In this document: positions 30,101-45,100 of the stretch, in pieces
Layout: each line of letters starts with the position of its first letter
Position numbering within the stretch: the stretch's first letter is position 1
NCBI GenBank assembly: GCA_013398955.1
Contig: VWPU01003192.1
Coordinates: forward strand, 775,631 to 839,630
Direction of reading: 5' to 3'
DNA from: Callaeas wilsoni
Taxonomy: Eukaryota; Chordata; Aves; Passeriformes; Callaeidae
DNA length: 64,000 nucleotides
Notes under the pieces: model-generated
What the model saw: the letters and a program-made list of their open reading frames with translations, nothing else
Database searches by the model: none
Told to the model about the DNA's origin: nothing
Made by a program: the position numbers and the translations under genes

Positions 30101-33100
30101 CCAAGCAAATTTCTCTCTGGAAGGCTGAAAAGGCAGCTCCTGCCCTGGTTATTTCTCCAGACTCACCTCATCTGCTTCAAGCCTGAAAGCCACTTCCTGC
30201 TTCCCACACTTCCTCCAGGTCTTCACCCACTCTTGGGGCAAGGCTGTCACATTTCCACCTCCAAGGGCCTTCCCAAAAGATGCAGTGCCCTCTGGTGCTT
30301 CCACTTCCAGTCCTGTCAGCACAGCATGTGCTGCTCTTTCTCAATAATGTAACTTGGTGTGCTGGTTTGAAAGCAAAACCAGTGAGAGCCTCCAAATCAG
30401 AAATACAATTTAATAGGAAAAACTAAAATAAATGCAATAGTACAAAAAGAAAACACTAACAGAGTCAGGATACAACCTGACACCCTGTCAGTCAGGGTGT
30501 TGGTAGCAGTCCAATAAAATGGTGGCTGCAGTCGTCCAGAGTGATGGTTCTGTTGAAGCAGTGGTCCTGTAGAAAAGGTCTGGTCCTCACCTGAAGGTCC
30601 AGTGGTAGCTCTTGTCCTCTGGGAATCCAGTAGGTAAGGGCTGCCTCTGGTGTTCGAAATCTTAGCTTATATCCAGGATGGGATGCTTGGTTCCTCCCTC
30701 TGGGCTGAGCATCTCACAATGGGAGGATGTAATTTTATCAGTCAATATGGTGAGACTAGATGGGCCATTAACAGGAGATATCCCCCCTAGAGGGAGGATG
30801 GGTCATGGGAGAGATAAGGAACCCTGCCCCACCTGGTTTCCACAGCTGGCCTATTAACAGAAGATAGTCCAGACAGAGGAGGCAAGGGACACGGCCCCAC
30901 CTGGTTTCAGCAGCTCATGAAGATGGTAATAGAATACGCTGCAACCCAAGACACTTTGGAGAGGTGGAAGGAAGATTTAAGCCTGGAAGGGGTTGGGGTC
31001 TACAAAACACTCTACCATGCTTTTTTTTTTTTAATATTGCTGGTAGGATTCAATGTACAAAGACACAGAAAAGGTGGGCCTTGGATATGAAAAGTGAGAA
31101 TGATACATGCTGTAGGTTATCTGAGGGAATATGTCAGGGGAGATTCATATCTCACATTCACTGACAGTCTTTCCAAGCAATGGTATTTTTACTTCTGGAA
31201 TTCTTGTATTGATGTGTTTTTACTAGCAGCTAGAAGATTTTTAATTGTATCTCTAAAGTTGTGATATTTCTAGCAATTGAGGTTTTTTGTGATGATGTGC
31301 TCGGGGGTCACAATTAAAACCTAAGTATCTTTCATGCTATACATACATTAATACTGCTGCCAGGCCTGAGTAAATGCAGTCAGAACTCCCAGTCCTACAA
31401 ACACTTATATTAATATCCTCTTGTCTAGTCCAACGTACACAAAAAAATCAATCTGATACTCACACACATTATGCATATATGAGTTCATCAGTCCTTGTGC
31501 ATGTCCTGTCATGATGCTATATTGAGTCTGGCTGGGATTAAGTTAATTTTCTTCGTAGCAGCCCATATGGTACTGTGTTTTGTACTTGTGATAAAGCAGT
31601 GTTGATAGCACATCAATATTTTAGCTATTGGTGATCAGTGTTTGCACAGCATCAAGACCTTCTCTGGTTCTCACTCTGCCTCTACTCCAGCAAGTAGCCT
31701 GGGGGTGGTCAAGACCAGCCAGAGTGGGAGGGAACACGGCTGGGACAGATGAGCTCCACTGACCAGAGACAGGATTTCCCACACCACACATCATCACACT
31801 CAGCAACAAAATGGGGATGGAGGAGGGGGAAGCAATTTCTAGGAGACTGGCTGGGCATTGGTCTGTCTGAGGGAGGGGGTGGGTGAATGCTTTTGCATTA
31901 ATTGTTTGGGGCCTTTTTTCCCCTTTCTTCTTCCAATTTCCTTCACTTATTAAACTCTCTTTATCCCAACCCACATGTTACCATGCTTTTGCTCTTGCTG
32001 TTCTCTGGAAGGACTGTGCAAGTGTCTCTGTGGAAACTTAGCTGTTGGCTGCTGTCAGTCCACCACGGCACACAAAGGTTTGTAGGATTAAGATCTACAG
32101 ACATCAGTCAACAATATGCTTCAACAAAAAACTTTAAATAGGAGCTTACTTGTCATAAAATGAATAGGGTTGCTTAGGGGCTCAAAATTAAGCACATGAT
32201 GTATGTCATTAACAGAACATTTTAAAAATGAACCTAAATAGATGGAGCAGATTGGCCCACTCATTCAAAGTGATAAAAACATGGAATTTAATTGTGTGTG
32301 GCAGAAAATTTGGGGCAGACATTTGGCCCTCTCTATCTGTACAGTATTCCGTCCATTTTACACAATGTCTATAGCCAGCCCTTACTACAACAAAAAACCC
32401 TCTGCCAGTGCTTTTGCTATGCCATACATGAATGTTACAAGTGCAGCAGAGCCCTTCCTGAGAGATTCCAGGCCTGCACAACTGTAGACGCTGTACAAGG
32501 AGGTGGCATTTGACCCTGATGGGTTGCTCTCCCAGAAACTATTACCTTCAGATAACTCAGAAGGGAGAGCACCATGCTGGATCACATACTTCACACTCCT
32601 TTCACACATGAGGTTAACAATGACAGCCTCTGAAGAGACACTGGTATGTATGCAATCTCACTACTCTCTGTATTTGTAACCCTTAGAAGTTGAGCTGAAT
32701 GCATAGAGAACTAACCTGCTGTTGTGTCTCCTTGAAATTCTGATTTATACAGTGTCTTGGGGTGATATATAACAATCAGCCTATAATATAAACCTTTTGG
32801 GGATGAAAAGTCTTGGGAGTGAAATACAGTTACTGCCTTGCCACATGAGAAGTGGGATGGCATTTTATGTTGGTCCTTGAAGACTTCACTGTCTTGGTGT
32901 TCTCCAGTCTGCACAGTTATGTGGGAATGCCTGGGAAACTCTTGCACGGCCAGGCTTAAGGGAGGTGACCTTTGTTGGACATGGACAGAAATTTAATCAG
33001 TATTACACACCACATAAACCAAAATGTAGCTTTGCTGTTACAGGGATCAGCACAGATTCAGCCACACTGAATTGCAGCCATGGATTGCAGCCCTGTGTTT

Positions 33101-36100
33101 TGGAACAGTCTACATCTGAAAACCAGCTTTTGAGCAAATCCATAGAGAAAGCACTGTTAAAAAACCATCTGCCAATGGCTTGCAATGCTTTTGCTTCATT
33201 TTATTCAGGTTAGGTTTTTTTCTTGGTAGGATATGAGCAAAATACAAGCCATCAACCAAACTAGATACTTTTCACATCCTGCTTCTTCAAGCCTGACTGT
33301 ACCAACCTCTGTCGAGACCTAGCAAGAAAACAGCACATGCACAAATCTGTATCTCTTTCAATGACAATCAATGAAAGAAATGCAACATCAGTCTGTCTTC
33401 TGTCTTCTTTACACGGCCTTGCGTGGAGCTACAGCTCAGCCTGACAGCCAAAAGGGCCCAGCAATGAGTGCTGCTGTAATTGATTTGAATAAAAACTTTT
33501 GATTTATTAAATGAAACCTTTTGATATATTAAATTGTACTGTCTTTCTATCAGATGACAAAGCCTGCTGGTCAAATAGAGCTTCTCTCTCCTTCTGTTGG
33601 CACTCCTCTCTTCCTTCCTCCCTTCCCATTGCCAACCTTCCCTCTTGCCAAATCCCTCTGACCCACATTCTGGATATCTGACAACACTTAAGGATCAGTC
33701 TGTGGTCATCCTGTGTCTAGTTTGACAGGCAGCTTTGCCAAACCCATGTCCTCCAGTGAAGGCTCTCATTCCTGCTGGCAGCATTGCTCTCCTGTCTGCC
33801 ATCCCACCATGTCTTTCAGCAGCACAGCCAGGGGCAGGGCATCATCTGATGAAGGTGGGCAGAGTTTTATTGCTTTGGGTGGTGTTTACCTTCCATGTTT
33901 TAAAATAGAGCATTCTCTGTCCTCCCAAGACCTCTGCTGAGAATGCTCTCTTGCAATATATGTACTTGTTGCATGAGATTTCCATTTAGCTGAGACTCTT
34001 AGGAAGACTTGAGCACCCTTCCCTAACTGCTAATACAACTACGAATTAATTTGTTACATTTCTTCTGGACAATGAAGATATAATTTAGTCCAGCCTTGAA
34101 CATAAGACTACTAAATAGTTCTTGTTAGCAAGCAGTCAGAACAATATTGCAGTGTAATTTTCCACAATCAGCTGTGTCAAATGTACCAAGGTTATGGTGG
34201 TTTTTACTTTCTAGAGGCAGTTGGGCAAGAGCAGTGTCTTCCCTTTACAACTGATAAATGGCTACATGATTTGGCACGAGATTATTCAAGCAGAAAAATT
34301 AACTTCAAATATTAATACATTCAGCAGCCAGTCAGACAAATTGCTTGTTCTACAAGCGCCAGAGTGGTCATGGGGGGATTTTCCTTCTGCTTTCAGGAAA
34401 CCTAAGCTTCAGAGCAGTGCTCGGCCAGGCCAGCAAGCCCATCAATCAGCTAACAAAGTTGGCAGCAGCTAACGCATCTTCAGTTCTCTCTGGAAAGGAG
34501 GCAGGAGAGAAAAAAAGCTTGGCCAACTTGGCCAATGTCTGCCAGGATTTTCAGAAATCTCTATTTCAAATAAAACACACGTGCCAGGGCTCTGACTCAT
34601 CACGGCCATCTGAGGACCCTGCTAGGAGCCTGCCTACCCCAAAACTGTTTTTCCATGCCCATGGGGTGAGTCATCTCGAAAAGGTCCGTCTGCCTCCACA
34701 AACTGACAATGATGGTGTACCTACAAGAAGGGCTACCATCACCTCCCTTCTCCTCTTGCATATTTTACACCTAAATCCTTTCAGAAAGAACAAACCTGCT
34801 GTTTAAAGTAACATGCTATATGATAATATAAACAATTGAGGAAATGGAGTTTATACACATATATATAAATTATAGCAGTAGAGTTTAAAATTAAAATGCT
34901 CTCATCAGTTAGTGAGAATGAAAAATCCCTAGATCACTTTAACTCTTTCCAGTTTTCAAGCATTTGCATTTATGTATTTTGTGAAGAGCAATGTTCTCTT
35001 AAAACTGATCATAACTGAACTGGACATGGACTCAGAAGCCAGTCTGTCAGCGTAACTTATCTCTAGATAAAAAAAAAGTGGAGAGGAAGAAAGGCATTAC
35101 CACACACAACACGATACTTGCTGTGTGGAGTAATTATTGTGCTCTTTGTACTTACTTAATTGTCTGGTTGTAGAACTTCAGAAAATATTTCTAGTATGGG
35201 AATATTTGAAGAAAGCCTTTAGGGGTGAAAACAAAAGCCAAGATGACTGTTGCAACACAACTCAGATAAGATTACAAATATAAATTCTGTGTTCAACAGG
35301 CAGAAAACACATTTATAATTTTATCATTTTACTCAAAGCTTCCTTAAAATCTATAGCTTCATTGAGTATAAATGTATTTTCTCTATAACGTATGGCACTG
35401 AACTGAACCAATCAGGAGGTGCTGTTTGTGCTCTGAGAGCTAAAGCAATTCCATAAAATATGCAATATATTTGTCAGTAAATGTATAGATGGGAAAGTCA
35501 TTAACATCACGAATTTCACCTTGTTGATGTATATGTTAGCATATTTTTTTATTATAACTCACAGGTGTGAAGTTCTAAATACACTTCACATGGTGATGAG
35601 GTATCCAACTGATCTGGCTTCCAGAAGACATTAAACACTACTGACCCGTGGGAGTGGATTGCTCCTACTGGGCTTGGAATTAGTGGCATTGCTGCTCCAG
35701 GCCCAGCTGACGCAAGACACAGTCTGCTACCCATAGGCTGCATTCCTACTGCTGACTGAGAAGGGCCCAGCCGTGCCAGCACATCCAAGCCATGGATACG
35801 CTTATTACAGACCCTGAGCCTCCCACATCTGTCCCTACACTGAATAAATATGGCTAAGTCCTTTGGGGAGAGACAGACGTGTGTAACAGCTCCAGACTTG
35901 GTCTCCACACTTTAATTTAGATGGGAACAGCAATAATGTAGTCTTCATTTAAACGAAGGATTTTTATATCCCTTAACAGCAGGTATAGAGTGTAGAAGAT
36001 TTTTTATCAGTATTGCACAGGCAATGTGCATATTTAATTTAAGAGTTTCTCTTCCCTCAGAAGAGACCACAAAAAACAAAACCTCCATGGACTGTCCTGA

Positions 36101-39100
36101 TTGTATGCTATCAAAGAGCAGTTTTGGTGTCTCATATAAGCAGATAGATCTCTGAGCCTTCACAGCTCTTTAGCTCTTCCCTTGACTAGCCCAGGATCCC
36201 ACTGGGAGAAGGCTGTCCAGAAGAAACCCACCTTCTGCCCTCTGGCCCCGGCTGAGCTGCTGGCCCCAGCAAAGCCAAGAGCAGAGAGGGAAAGCTGAGC
36301 TGTGCTGCACACAGCTGGTGAACTTTGTTTTCTCCTTAGGGGGTTCATGCCATTCACTGCTGTCCTTCTTGGCTCCTTCCCAACTTTTTTTCTGAGGAGC
36401 TATGTGTATGTTGTACAGAAAGAATGGATAGCATTCAAATTAGCCATTCTGTCTCTCTCTGCAAGGTACCACAAATCATCCTCATCTTCTAGCATCTGTT
36501 TGTGCTAGACTATGTGGTGCTACCATTTTTGGGTTAAGTTCTTTAAATGCAGTTATTTTACCCTAAGCACATCCACATATATCTGTATCTATTTTGATAT
36601 GGATTTTTTGCTTATGGAAAAGGTCAAAGGCTTATGAGCAGTTTAACTCATTTGTATTACTTGCTGCCTAGATAACTCTTCATAGATTTGTTCAAAAACC
36701 AATTTGCTGTTACTTCAAATATTTCTTCAAAGGAAATTATTTTTTCACTATAGTGTTTTCATTCCACATTCCCTGACCTCAAACTATTCTAGTCCATGAA
36801 TAAGTCTATTTCTTGTAGAGAAAGGAGAACCCACCACAATTCTCTGAACAATGAGAAGGATTCAGCTTTGGGAGAAAGACCATTGAAAAAATTCACAGGA
36901 AAAGACAGTACAGTCACCCCATTTTTTCTGCAATTACCAGACCTGGGACTAGCTCACATTTCTGATTTTTCCTCCAGGGAACTTGTGCTAAGCAGTAGCA
37001 CCACTTTGCTCTTTCATGTAAAACCCAGTCTCATCAATACTTTTCCAACAGACACTCACTGCATTAAATAATTTTCCAGAGATAACAATCTCCAAAGCCA
37101 GCTTCTATCAGTGAAATGCATTTACAGAAGGATCCTCTTCACTGATTCACTCTCTCATGCCTTGAACAACTTTGGGCCTTGAGTCGAGGGACAGGAAGAG
37201 GGGGGCCAAAACTACCCAGCTTCATAAGGACACTTTCCCTTCCTGCACAGCAGAATGTATGAAGTTGACGCCAGCCTACTCAGCTGGAACAGCAGCACTA
37301 ATGTGAGCATCATGCTCCCGCTCGCAAGGACTTCTCCGAGTACCTGACAGCAGCAAAGCTGTTGGCTCCTCAGTGCTGCCCTGCTGACCAAAGGTGCCTG
37401 AGCCACAGAGGGCTCTGGTCTGCACCACGGGGACCCAAAGAGCCGGATCTCACCAGCCACTCAGCCTCCAGCAGTTGGGGGGTATGTGGTACAAAACGCA
37501 GCACTGCCACACAAGTGTCCTGGGTTAATGACTTTGCTAATGACGCACCCTTCTGGAGAGCTCCTGGTGCTGGCAACCCCTGCCCACTGCCATCCGTGCG
37601 TCTTCCTGTGCCGCAGGACAAGGGAAAAAGATTCCCCTCTCACATGCAGCCATGCAGGAAACACTCCTGCCTCTCTGAAAGATGACTCTGAATGATAAAC
37701 GGCATAAGCCAGGAATCTTGGCAAATTAAAAAGTTTAATTTATGATGCTGCATAATTCTAGCTGCTTAGCAGGTGTGACATTACTTGCTTATTTGAAAGC
37801 CAAAAGAGGTAAATTAGATGAAAATGTGCTTTGTAGGAGGTTGTTAATCAGAAAGGACTGCTGGCTCCTTCAAACTGCAGGTGTTCTCAGCCAGTGGACT
37901 GTGCCACCAGCAAAGGCCTCCCAACCCCATGGGTTCGCGGCTGCCCGTGAGGGCTGTTTGCCTTGTTGGTTTTGGCAGCAGCTGAGAGGTCTTTAACAAG
38001 GCAGCTTTCCCTCAGAAGGGCTCAGCTCCTATTGCCTTTTCCCCCAGCACAAGAGCTGATCACTGATTCTCAGCAGGAACTGGCACAGCTCCTTGGCTTA
38101 TTCAGTGTCCTACAAATAGCTGCTGAGCAAAGCGATTCTGGGGAAAGAGAGAGAGTAACAACTGTCTGGAGCCATTCCCACCCAGTGTAAGAGCAAAGTT
38201 CATCAGCCAGGAGATTTCTTTTGTATCCAAAAAGAATGACATTAATCTCTGTAACAGAAGAAAATTAGTTTCTCTGTTTGGCAAAGTTTTACTATCACTC
38301 ACGGTTGCTACTTCACTTGCTCAAAAATCTGAAATCACCTAAGAAAACAAGTCACAGAAGGTCCAAGACCTTGAGAATAGAAATTGCTACAACACATATA
38401 CAGGAATAAAACGTGCCTTCCAGATCTTCAAGTGGTTTCATCCAACATTACTTGGAAGTAAATGTTAATAACTATGAGGGAGGGAGGGAGCTAAGTGCCT
38501 ATAAGCAGTTAGAAAAAACTGATGTTGGCACTCAGATTTAAGGCATCAAGGGCTCAGGGATCTGTCCTAGGCTATGTCACAGACCCTTGCTGGTCCTTTA
38601 GCTTGATTGTGTCACCTTCAATTCTCCAGGTTACTACTGAAGAGACACAAAAACAGGAGTAAAAATCAGTACAGCAAAGCCGTATTTGAAGCCTAGTTTC
38701 ATCATCAGTGTGCAGACAGGATCTTCCTGTGACATGATATGAAACATTCCTGCATACTCCTTAAAATATCCTTTTTCTGTGCTATGTGACTCAGATTGCC
38801 AATTTTTTTTTTCTTTTTTAAATTCCCATCTCTATAGGTCTCTGCTGGCTTTTGAGCCTCTCAAGCAGAGCACAGCTCTCAGGCAAAGCAAGCCGTGAGA
38901 GAGAACCAAAACCCACAGCCCAGAAGGTCTCCAGCTGGATGCAGTCAGGTCGTCAAGAAGTCTCTCCACTAAGGTCTGTACTGAACTCGCCATGCCACTC
39001 CTTCCAGGCACACATTTCAGTCCTGTTGTGTTTCCCTTCCCTTCTCCCAGTGTAATAGGTGTGATTCAATATTTCATGGGGGGTCTGGAGTGTGCATGTG

Positions 39101-42100
39101 GAGGTGATGTTGAGTAAATCTGAGTCTGAGGGGAAATTAATCTTTCTACTAACTCCTGCTCATATTTCTAACTCAGTTGAACCTCCTAATTTATTGTCAC
39201 CTCCACCATTCGTAACAGCTCCCTAATAGGGCATGAAATACCAGTGAAATGAACACCAGATTTTGAAGAGCCCAGAGCAAATACGTCCTTCTGGTTTGTC
39301 ATTGCCATTTATTTTTTGAACTTTCTTTCCCTCCTCTTAAGTCCTTGATTCGATCCATGACAGTTTCTTTGCAGCTCAGATGGCTACTCATTTTTTACAC
39401 CAGATTTTGTGACACACCGTATCAAAAACCTTACTGAAAGCTCAGAACCGCTTAATCGATTTCATTCCCATCATCCATTAATTTAGTAATTCTATCAAAA
39501 AATAATCTAGCTTGGGTGGTACGATTTGTTCTTTGTGAACGTGCACAGATTTTTTTTCCTTGGGGTTTTCTATCCCTCAGAGATGTATGGAGTTCTTTTC
39601 CACTTAGTATTTCATTACTGAACAACAGTCTGATATTAGACTCACCAGAAGACACACTCTGACAGCCATGGCAGGTAGAAAGAATTTGCAGGATCCTTAC
39701 AGTCATTCCACCGCAGTATGGTGGGAATCAGCTAGTTTTTAAGACAAGTGACATCCCAAATGACCCACAGCACATGGGGAATCTGGTGGTTTCAGTCCTG
39801 CCATTGTAAGATTCCTTATTACTGCTTTCCCTCCCAATAGCTTTGCATCTGCGTCCTCCAAATGTTTTTGCCATGTCCTGAAATCCCAGGATCCATTTCA
39901 CGATGCACGACAGAGTCTTTGCTTTTAATCCCATAGGGTAGCACATCATGTTCCCAAACAGAAAAGTGCAATTGTATCTTGATCAAATTATCAGCAGACA
40001 GCGGGTTTTGAGAGAAACATTTTTAAGAGGAATTATTTCTTGTTTCCTCCCACTGAGAAATGGAGTGTACTAGGACAGGATAAACTTGCAAACAAATGAG
40101 ATATTCTGACACATCTGGATCAATCAACTTCTTCAGGTTTATCTTCTAGGTGAGAAAAGCACTTTGAAGCCTGATGGGGCAACTAAACAATGAACTGCTC
40201 AAAGGCTGTCATTTTCAGCTCATCAGTCAGGAACTTCTTCTGATTCCAGGTTTTTCATTTCTCAGCCAGGGCATTAAGCAGGTGGGATGTGTCATTTTCA
40301 AACTTTAACAGGTGTTCATCTGTTGTGATTTCAGCTACTGTCCCTCAGTGCTGACCCAATTTGGGCAATTTAACCTGCAGTGGCTGTTTGCTGAACATGG
40401 ACAGTTTTCTTCTGGGAGCCCACAGAGAAGACAGGGTGGAATTAATAATTTTAAAGCCCAGTTTAAAGGCACTTGAGAGTTTTACTGGCCCTTATTTCCC
40501 TTCCCCATTATTTTTTCACAGAATGTTCTGATAGACTAATTACCATATGGATTGCATTAGATATATTTTTGCTTTATACAAGCTGTACAAGTCTCTGTTA
40601 ATGTGGATAATCAAGTTCTGATTGCATGATGTGGGGGACAGAAAAGTTTGAGAACAAACGGTCTGTAACACATACCTTGTTCCCCTCCCTTCCATTCACT
40701 TTTTTCTGGTCCCAGTCCAGAATTTTTTTCCTAAATGTTGTTTGGAAGCAGTCAGCTCCAAGAGTACCTCAGGCACAGCAGACAGGCTCTAGCAGAGCTT
40801 GAAGAGCAGGGAGAAAGAAAAGCTGAAAGAGGGAGGGAAAGGGAGAACCAAATACGTCTTTATCAACTCTTTGAATAACTGAAAGAAGCAGGGCAAAAGG
40901 GTAGAGATTTGACTTTAAAAGCTCTGTTAACTTTGTTTTTTCCAAAGGAAATTTTCCTCTACACCTTATTATTACAAGATCAGAGATGGTTCATGTGTAC
41001 TGCAGAGGCTGTGGTCACAAAGCACATTCACAGTGAAAAACCATTTTGATTTCTATTTGCTGTTTCCTTGCCATACAGAGACACTATCAACACCTGCATG
41101 CAGACCATGGACCTCAGCCCAGCAGGACTCCCAGAGAAGTTAACAAATCTCATTTAACCTACTCAGTCTCTGCTAGGAAGCTGTGATTTCCAGCGTAAAT
41201 AACAAAATGGCCTATACACACTATTTCTGAAATCTGAGGACAGTGAGACCACAGAACTGTCTGATGCCTGGCCTGATATTTGCTATGACTTTCTATAAAA
41301 GATCCTCATTGGAAAAGATATTGAGGGCCCTCTTCCTGGGAGCAAGCCATCATCCACAACACACTCACTTCTTCCTGCCAGCCAGCTTGTCAAAGCCTGC
41401 TTTCTGAAGCTCCTGAACAGCACCACTCTGCTTAATTGCACAGCCTGTGCTGTCACACACTGTGACAGGACATTTTTCCCCTTGCTTCCTGAGCACACCT
41501 CCAGTTAGGTTAAGGCATGCCTGAAGGGTCACAGAAGCATCCTTCTGAGCTTTGGGAGGGTCTCCACCGGGACAAAGAACATTTTCAGGCTAAGCTGAAC
41601 TTACTTTGTTATTTCTTCTGGCCCTTCTTTCCCAGGTCGTGGCCTCCACTGGGCTTTGCGCCCAAAGACACTTTTTCTCAGGAAGGTGCAGACAGCAATG
41701 CCTGGATTTTCCCTTTTTATGTCAGAGCGGCTCAGGGCTTGAAATGATTAGAGGTGATTAGTCTGACCACTAAGACATTTACCGCAAGCTTGCTAACTGG
41801 ATCCCATCTGATTTTTGTCAAGAAAAACAAAGCAAACCACCATTTCAATGACTTAGAATGAGGAGCTGATTTATACTTATTTCAGTAGAAAATTTAAGCC
41901 TTTACGAAGAGGATAAAGTTCCACTGAGACTGAGTGACAGATCCTAACATAAGAAGCTTTAGCATTTTATTCATTTATAAGAGTGTATTTGTATTCACTG
42001 TAATGCGTGACAATTCCAAATAACCATCTCTTTTTAAAATGTGCTTCCATTGAAATATGTTAACAGAAACCTGTGTTCAGAAATCCAGTATTTGCAACAT

Positions 42101-45100
42101 ATTTTATGCAAATAGCTATCCTTCAAGGTTAATGTCTGTTCTCCAAAGGTGGGGAGAGAGTTCTTACAGTCTTGCTAGAATGAGGGACTGAATCTGCAAC
42201 CAGCAGAAAAAAAGAGGTTAAGTCCTGATTTCACCTTGCTCCAGCTGTGACAATGCATTGACCTCAGTGCTGACAGCCTAACTCAGGTTTAACCAGATCT
42301 GCTGGCTTTAGTCAGTATTTCCCTCACAGCTGTACTAACATTATCCAGCCACGTGCTGCAGCTCTGCTCTATGTTTCCTCCTGCTATTCTGGTAGGTGTG
42401 CTGTGGTTTATGACTGAGTAAATAAAAGGGACAAGTGTGAAAGGTTAAAATCTTTCATCTAGCTCTTCAGAGGCAAAGAGCTAATGTACTAACTAGCATC
42501 TCCATGGAGGAGAGGCATCTTGAGAAAAATGAAGAGAAAGCAGGAGGAAACCAACATTTTGAAAAATGACCCACAACTTCAAAAGAGCATTAATCTCCCT
42601 ACAGATAAATGTTCTGAGGTTAGAGAACACTGAGGATGTTTATAGATACTGTGATAGAACTTTTCAAAGGCAAAAATAGGAGTAATTGTCTTCCTGACAT
42701 TCATGTTTATTGCTATAGTTGTTGTTCTTCTTCTTCTTCTTATTATTATTATTATTATTGAGTATTTATGTTTCAAAATTTCCTCTGCAGTACCTTAAGG
42801 GGTTTATGATAGACACTACAGGAAAGCTTAAAATAGGTATTTTAACTATAAGGATGTAAAACAAGTAGAATGCGGTTGCAGAAAAACAGCTGCATCATCT
42901 TTTTCTCTCTCTGTGTGTGTGTGTGTTAGATGCTGGGTTAGATCTCCAAATTAAATGTCTCCAAAACTTGACCGGAGGATGACATTTCTGTTTTGTGGCA
43001 GCTCTTCAGGTTGTGACATTTATTGTTGCTGCTGTGCTTTTTTCTCTTTACAGGGATGAAAACAACCTGTTTCCGTTGTTCGCACAAAACAGAAGCACTG
43101 GGTTTCAGCCTCCAATGCCTGTGCCTGTGGCCCCTGATGATGGCAAGGCTGCCACAGGACACGGGGCTCTACTCTCTCGCTTTTCAAGCCGTCAGAAAAG
43201 GCCTTGCTGACACGGATACCTTCCTGTAAAAAAGCCTGACCGGTGAAGCAGCCTGTTTCCTGTATGATAAATGAGCAGCACGTACTAACCAGCTCTAATG
43301 GGCAGGATACGGGTGAGTGGCTCAAAATTGGTATAAGAATAGGAACAAATGGAACGGACTGAGGGATAGGAAAAATGCCCATTTGCAGTGCATTTCTTGT
43401 CACAAGAATAGAGATGGATTTCTCTAAGCACAATGATATCCCCTCTTGCCCCAGTGGCAGGATTTTTGAAGAGGGTGCTGCCACTGCAGTTTCTGATTCA
43501 ATGGGATCAGAATGGAAATGACACCAGGCTTATTTAAAATTCGCATCCCAAATATTTTTTCTTTGCATATTTACACTGTTGATTGGCATTAGCATGCAGT
43601 CTGGTACCAGATGAAAGCACAGACTAAGTTCATCAAAGATAACAAGTAATTCTGAGTAATGACTAAATGGCATTCCTAGATATCTACTCTTAAAAAAGAA
43701 AATGAATAGTTCTGGTTGTAATTACCAACTCAGTTTCCATACACTAAGCTAGCATTTATGAATATCGAACTAGGCTCTAATTGACTATGTTAGCTATGTG
43801 TCAGTTTACTTTTCTAATGCAAAAAAAATTCAGTTGTTATCACTAGAACTGTTTGTTAAAGTTGAAAGCAGATAAATCATTAATAGGGATGTCATTTATT
43901 CATTACGGTTAAAATATATATCTCCACTTGTCACTTGGATGAATCTAGTTTCTTTTCTCATCTCAGCTTATTGACATCACAGAAGAAAAGAGCTTCTTTA
44001 CTGCATTCCTGTTGGAGCTTAAAGCCTTTACAATTGTTTATTGATGAACTAGTATTTTGAAAATCAAGACTGCTGAGGCTTAAGATTGTAGTGACAATTA
44101 CATGGTGTTTTGTTGCAAAGCTACAATTTGCATGGGATTGATGATAGCTTGACATTAAGCAAATAAGGTATTATTATTGTAATTTACTTCAGAATTTTGT
44201 AGAAAACACTGCCTTGGTCCAATGCACAGATTTCTACGGCTGCCCGTGCTATGGTATCTCCTTCATGCAAAAATTTAACCACTTCAATACCTTTCACCTT
44301 GGCATTTGCAACTGCACAATGCAAATACAGATCTGCCGAGCCCTGTCCACACTAAGGCATGGGAGTAACTCCTTCCAGGGGACCAGTTCTGCTGCAGATT
44401 ACTTTTCTGTGTTAAGGAGTTCATGCACCCAGCTCAAGAGGACTAGCCCTGCAAGGCCTGCTATGAGTGTATGGGGTAGCATACAAGCCTGAAAGATATT
44501 CCTGCTAGATGAACAGATCTTTCATCATTTTCTAACATATTTATTGCCACCTGTGCTAATAGCTACATCCTCACTAGAAAACAACTAAATAAATTCATTG
44601 TACTGAAAACACCTTGATAGACCACCGATTTTAAAAGAACATCTGAAAAGCTTGGCACAGCAACAGAGAACCAGGCAAGATGCTCTTCCTGCCATACTTA
44701 GTACCAGGTGCAAGGAACTACTTTAGGACATTTAGACACTGCATATGCCTGTCCTTAAATTTACCAGTAGGAAAACAATTGTATTCAACACAAAAAAATA
44801 TTATGTGGCAAGCAGGCTAAAGCCTGGGAATTTTGAACCTCGGCTCTTACGCTGGCAGCTTTTCACCCATGAGGAGTTTATGATGCACAGTGAAAAACAT
44901 TTGTTCTTTCTTGGGAGATGAACTTTAGGATTTGGTGCTACAACCTCAAGGCTAATCTTTATCTTTCCTAGCTGGATGAGTGCAAGAGAAAACCAGGAAG
45001 GCACTGTCCACTCCAGTGCTACTCACTCGGGGGCAGCTTGATGCTGATCTGCATCTTCTTGGAACATGCACTTTGATGGTTCAACGGTGTGTTGGCAGCC

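Noticed and set aside
30124..30320. Possible minus exon with GTGAGT donor
   Set aside because: Poor acceptor, and its phase (2 bases in, 0 out) cannot fit between the exons at 32150 and 28898.
38297..38337. Short minus segment with good acceptor and GTGAGT donor
   Set aside because: All three frames contain stops.
43020..43484. 154-codon minus ORF
   Set aside because: Composition is not protein-like (ends in a Gln run from CAG/TTG repeats) and no splice features; overlaps + ORFs of similar length.
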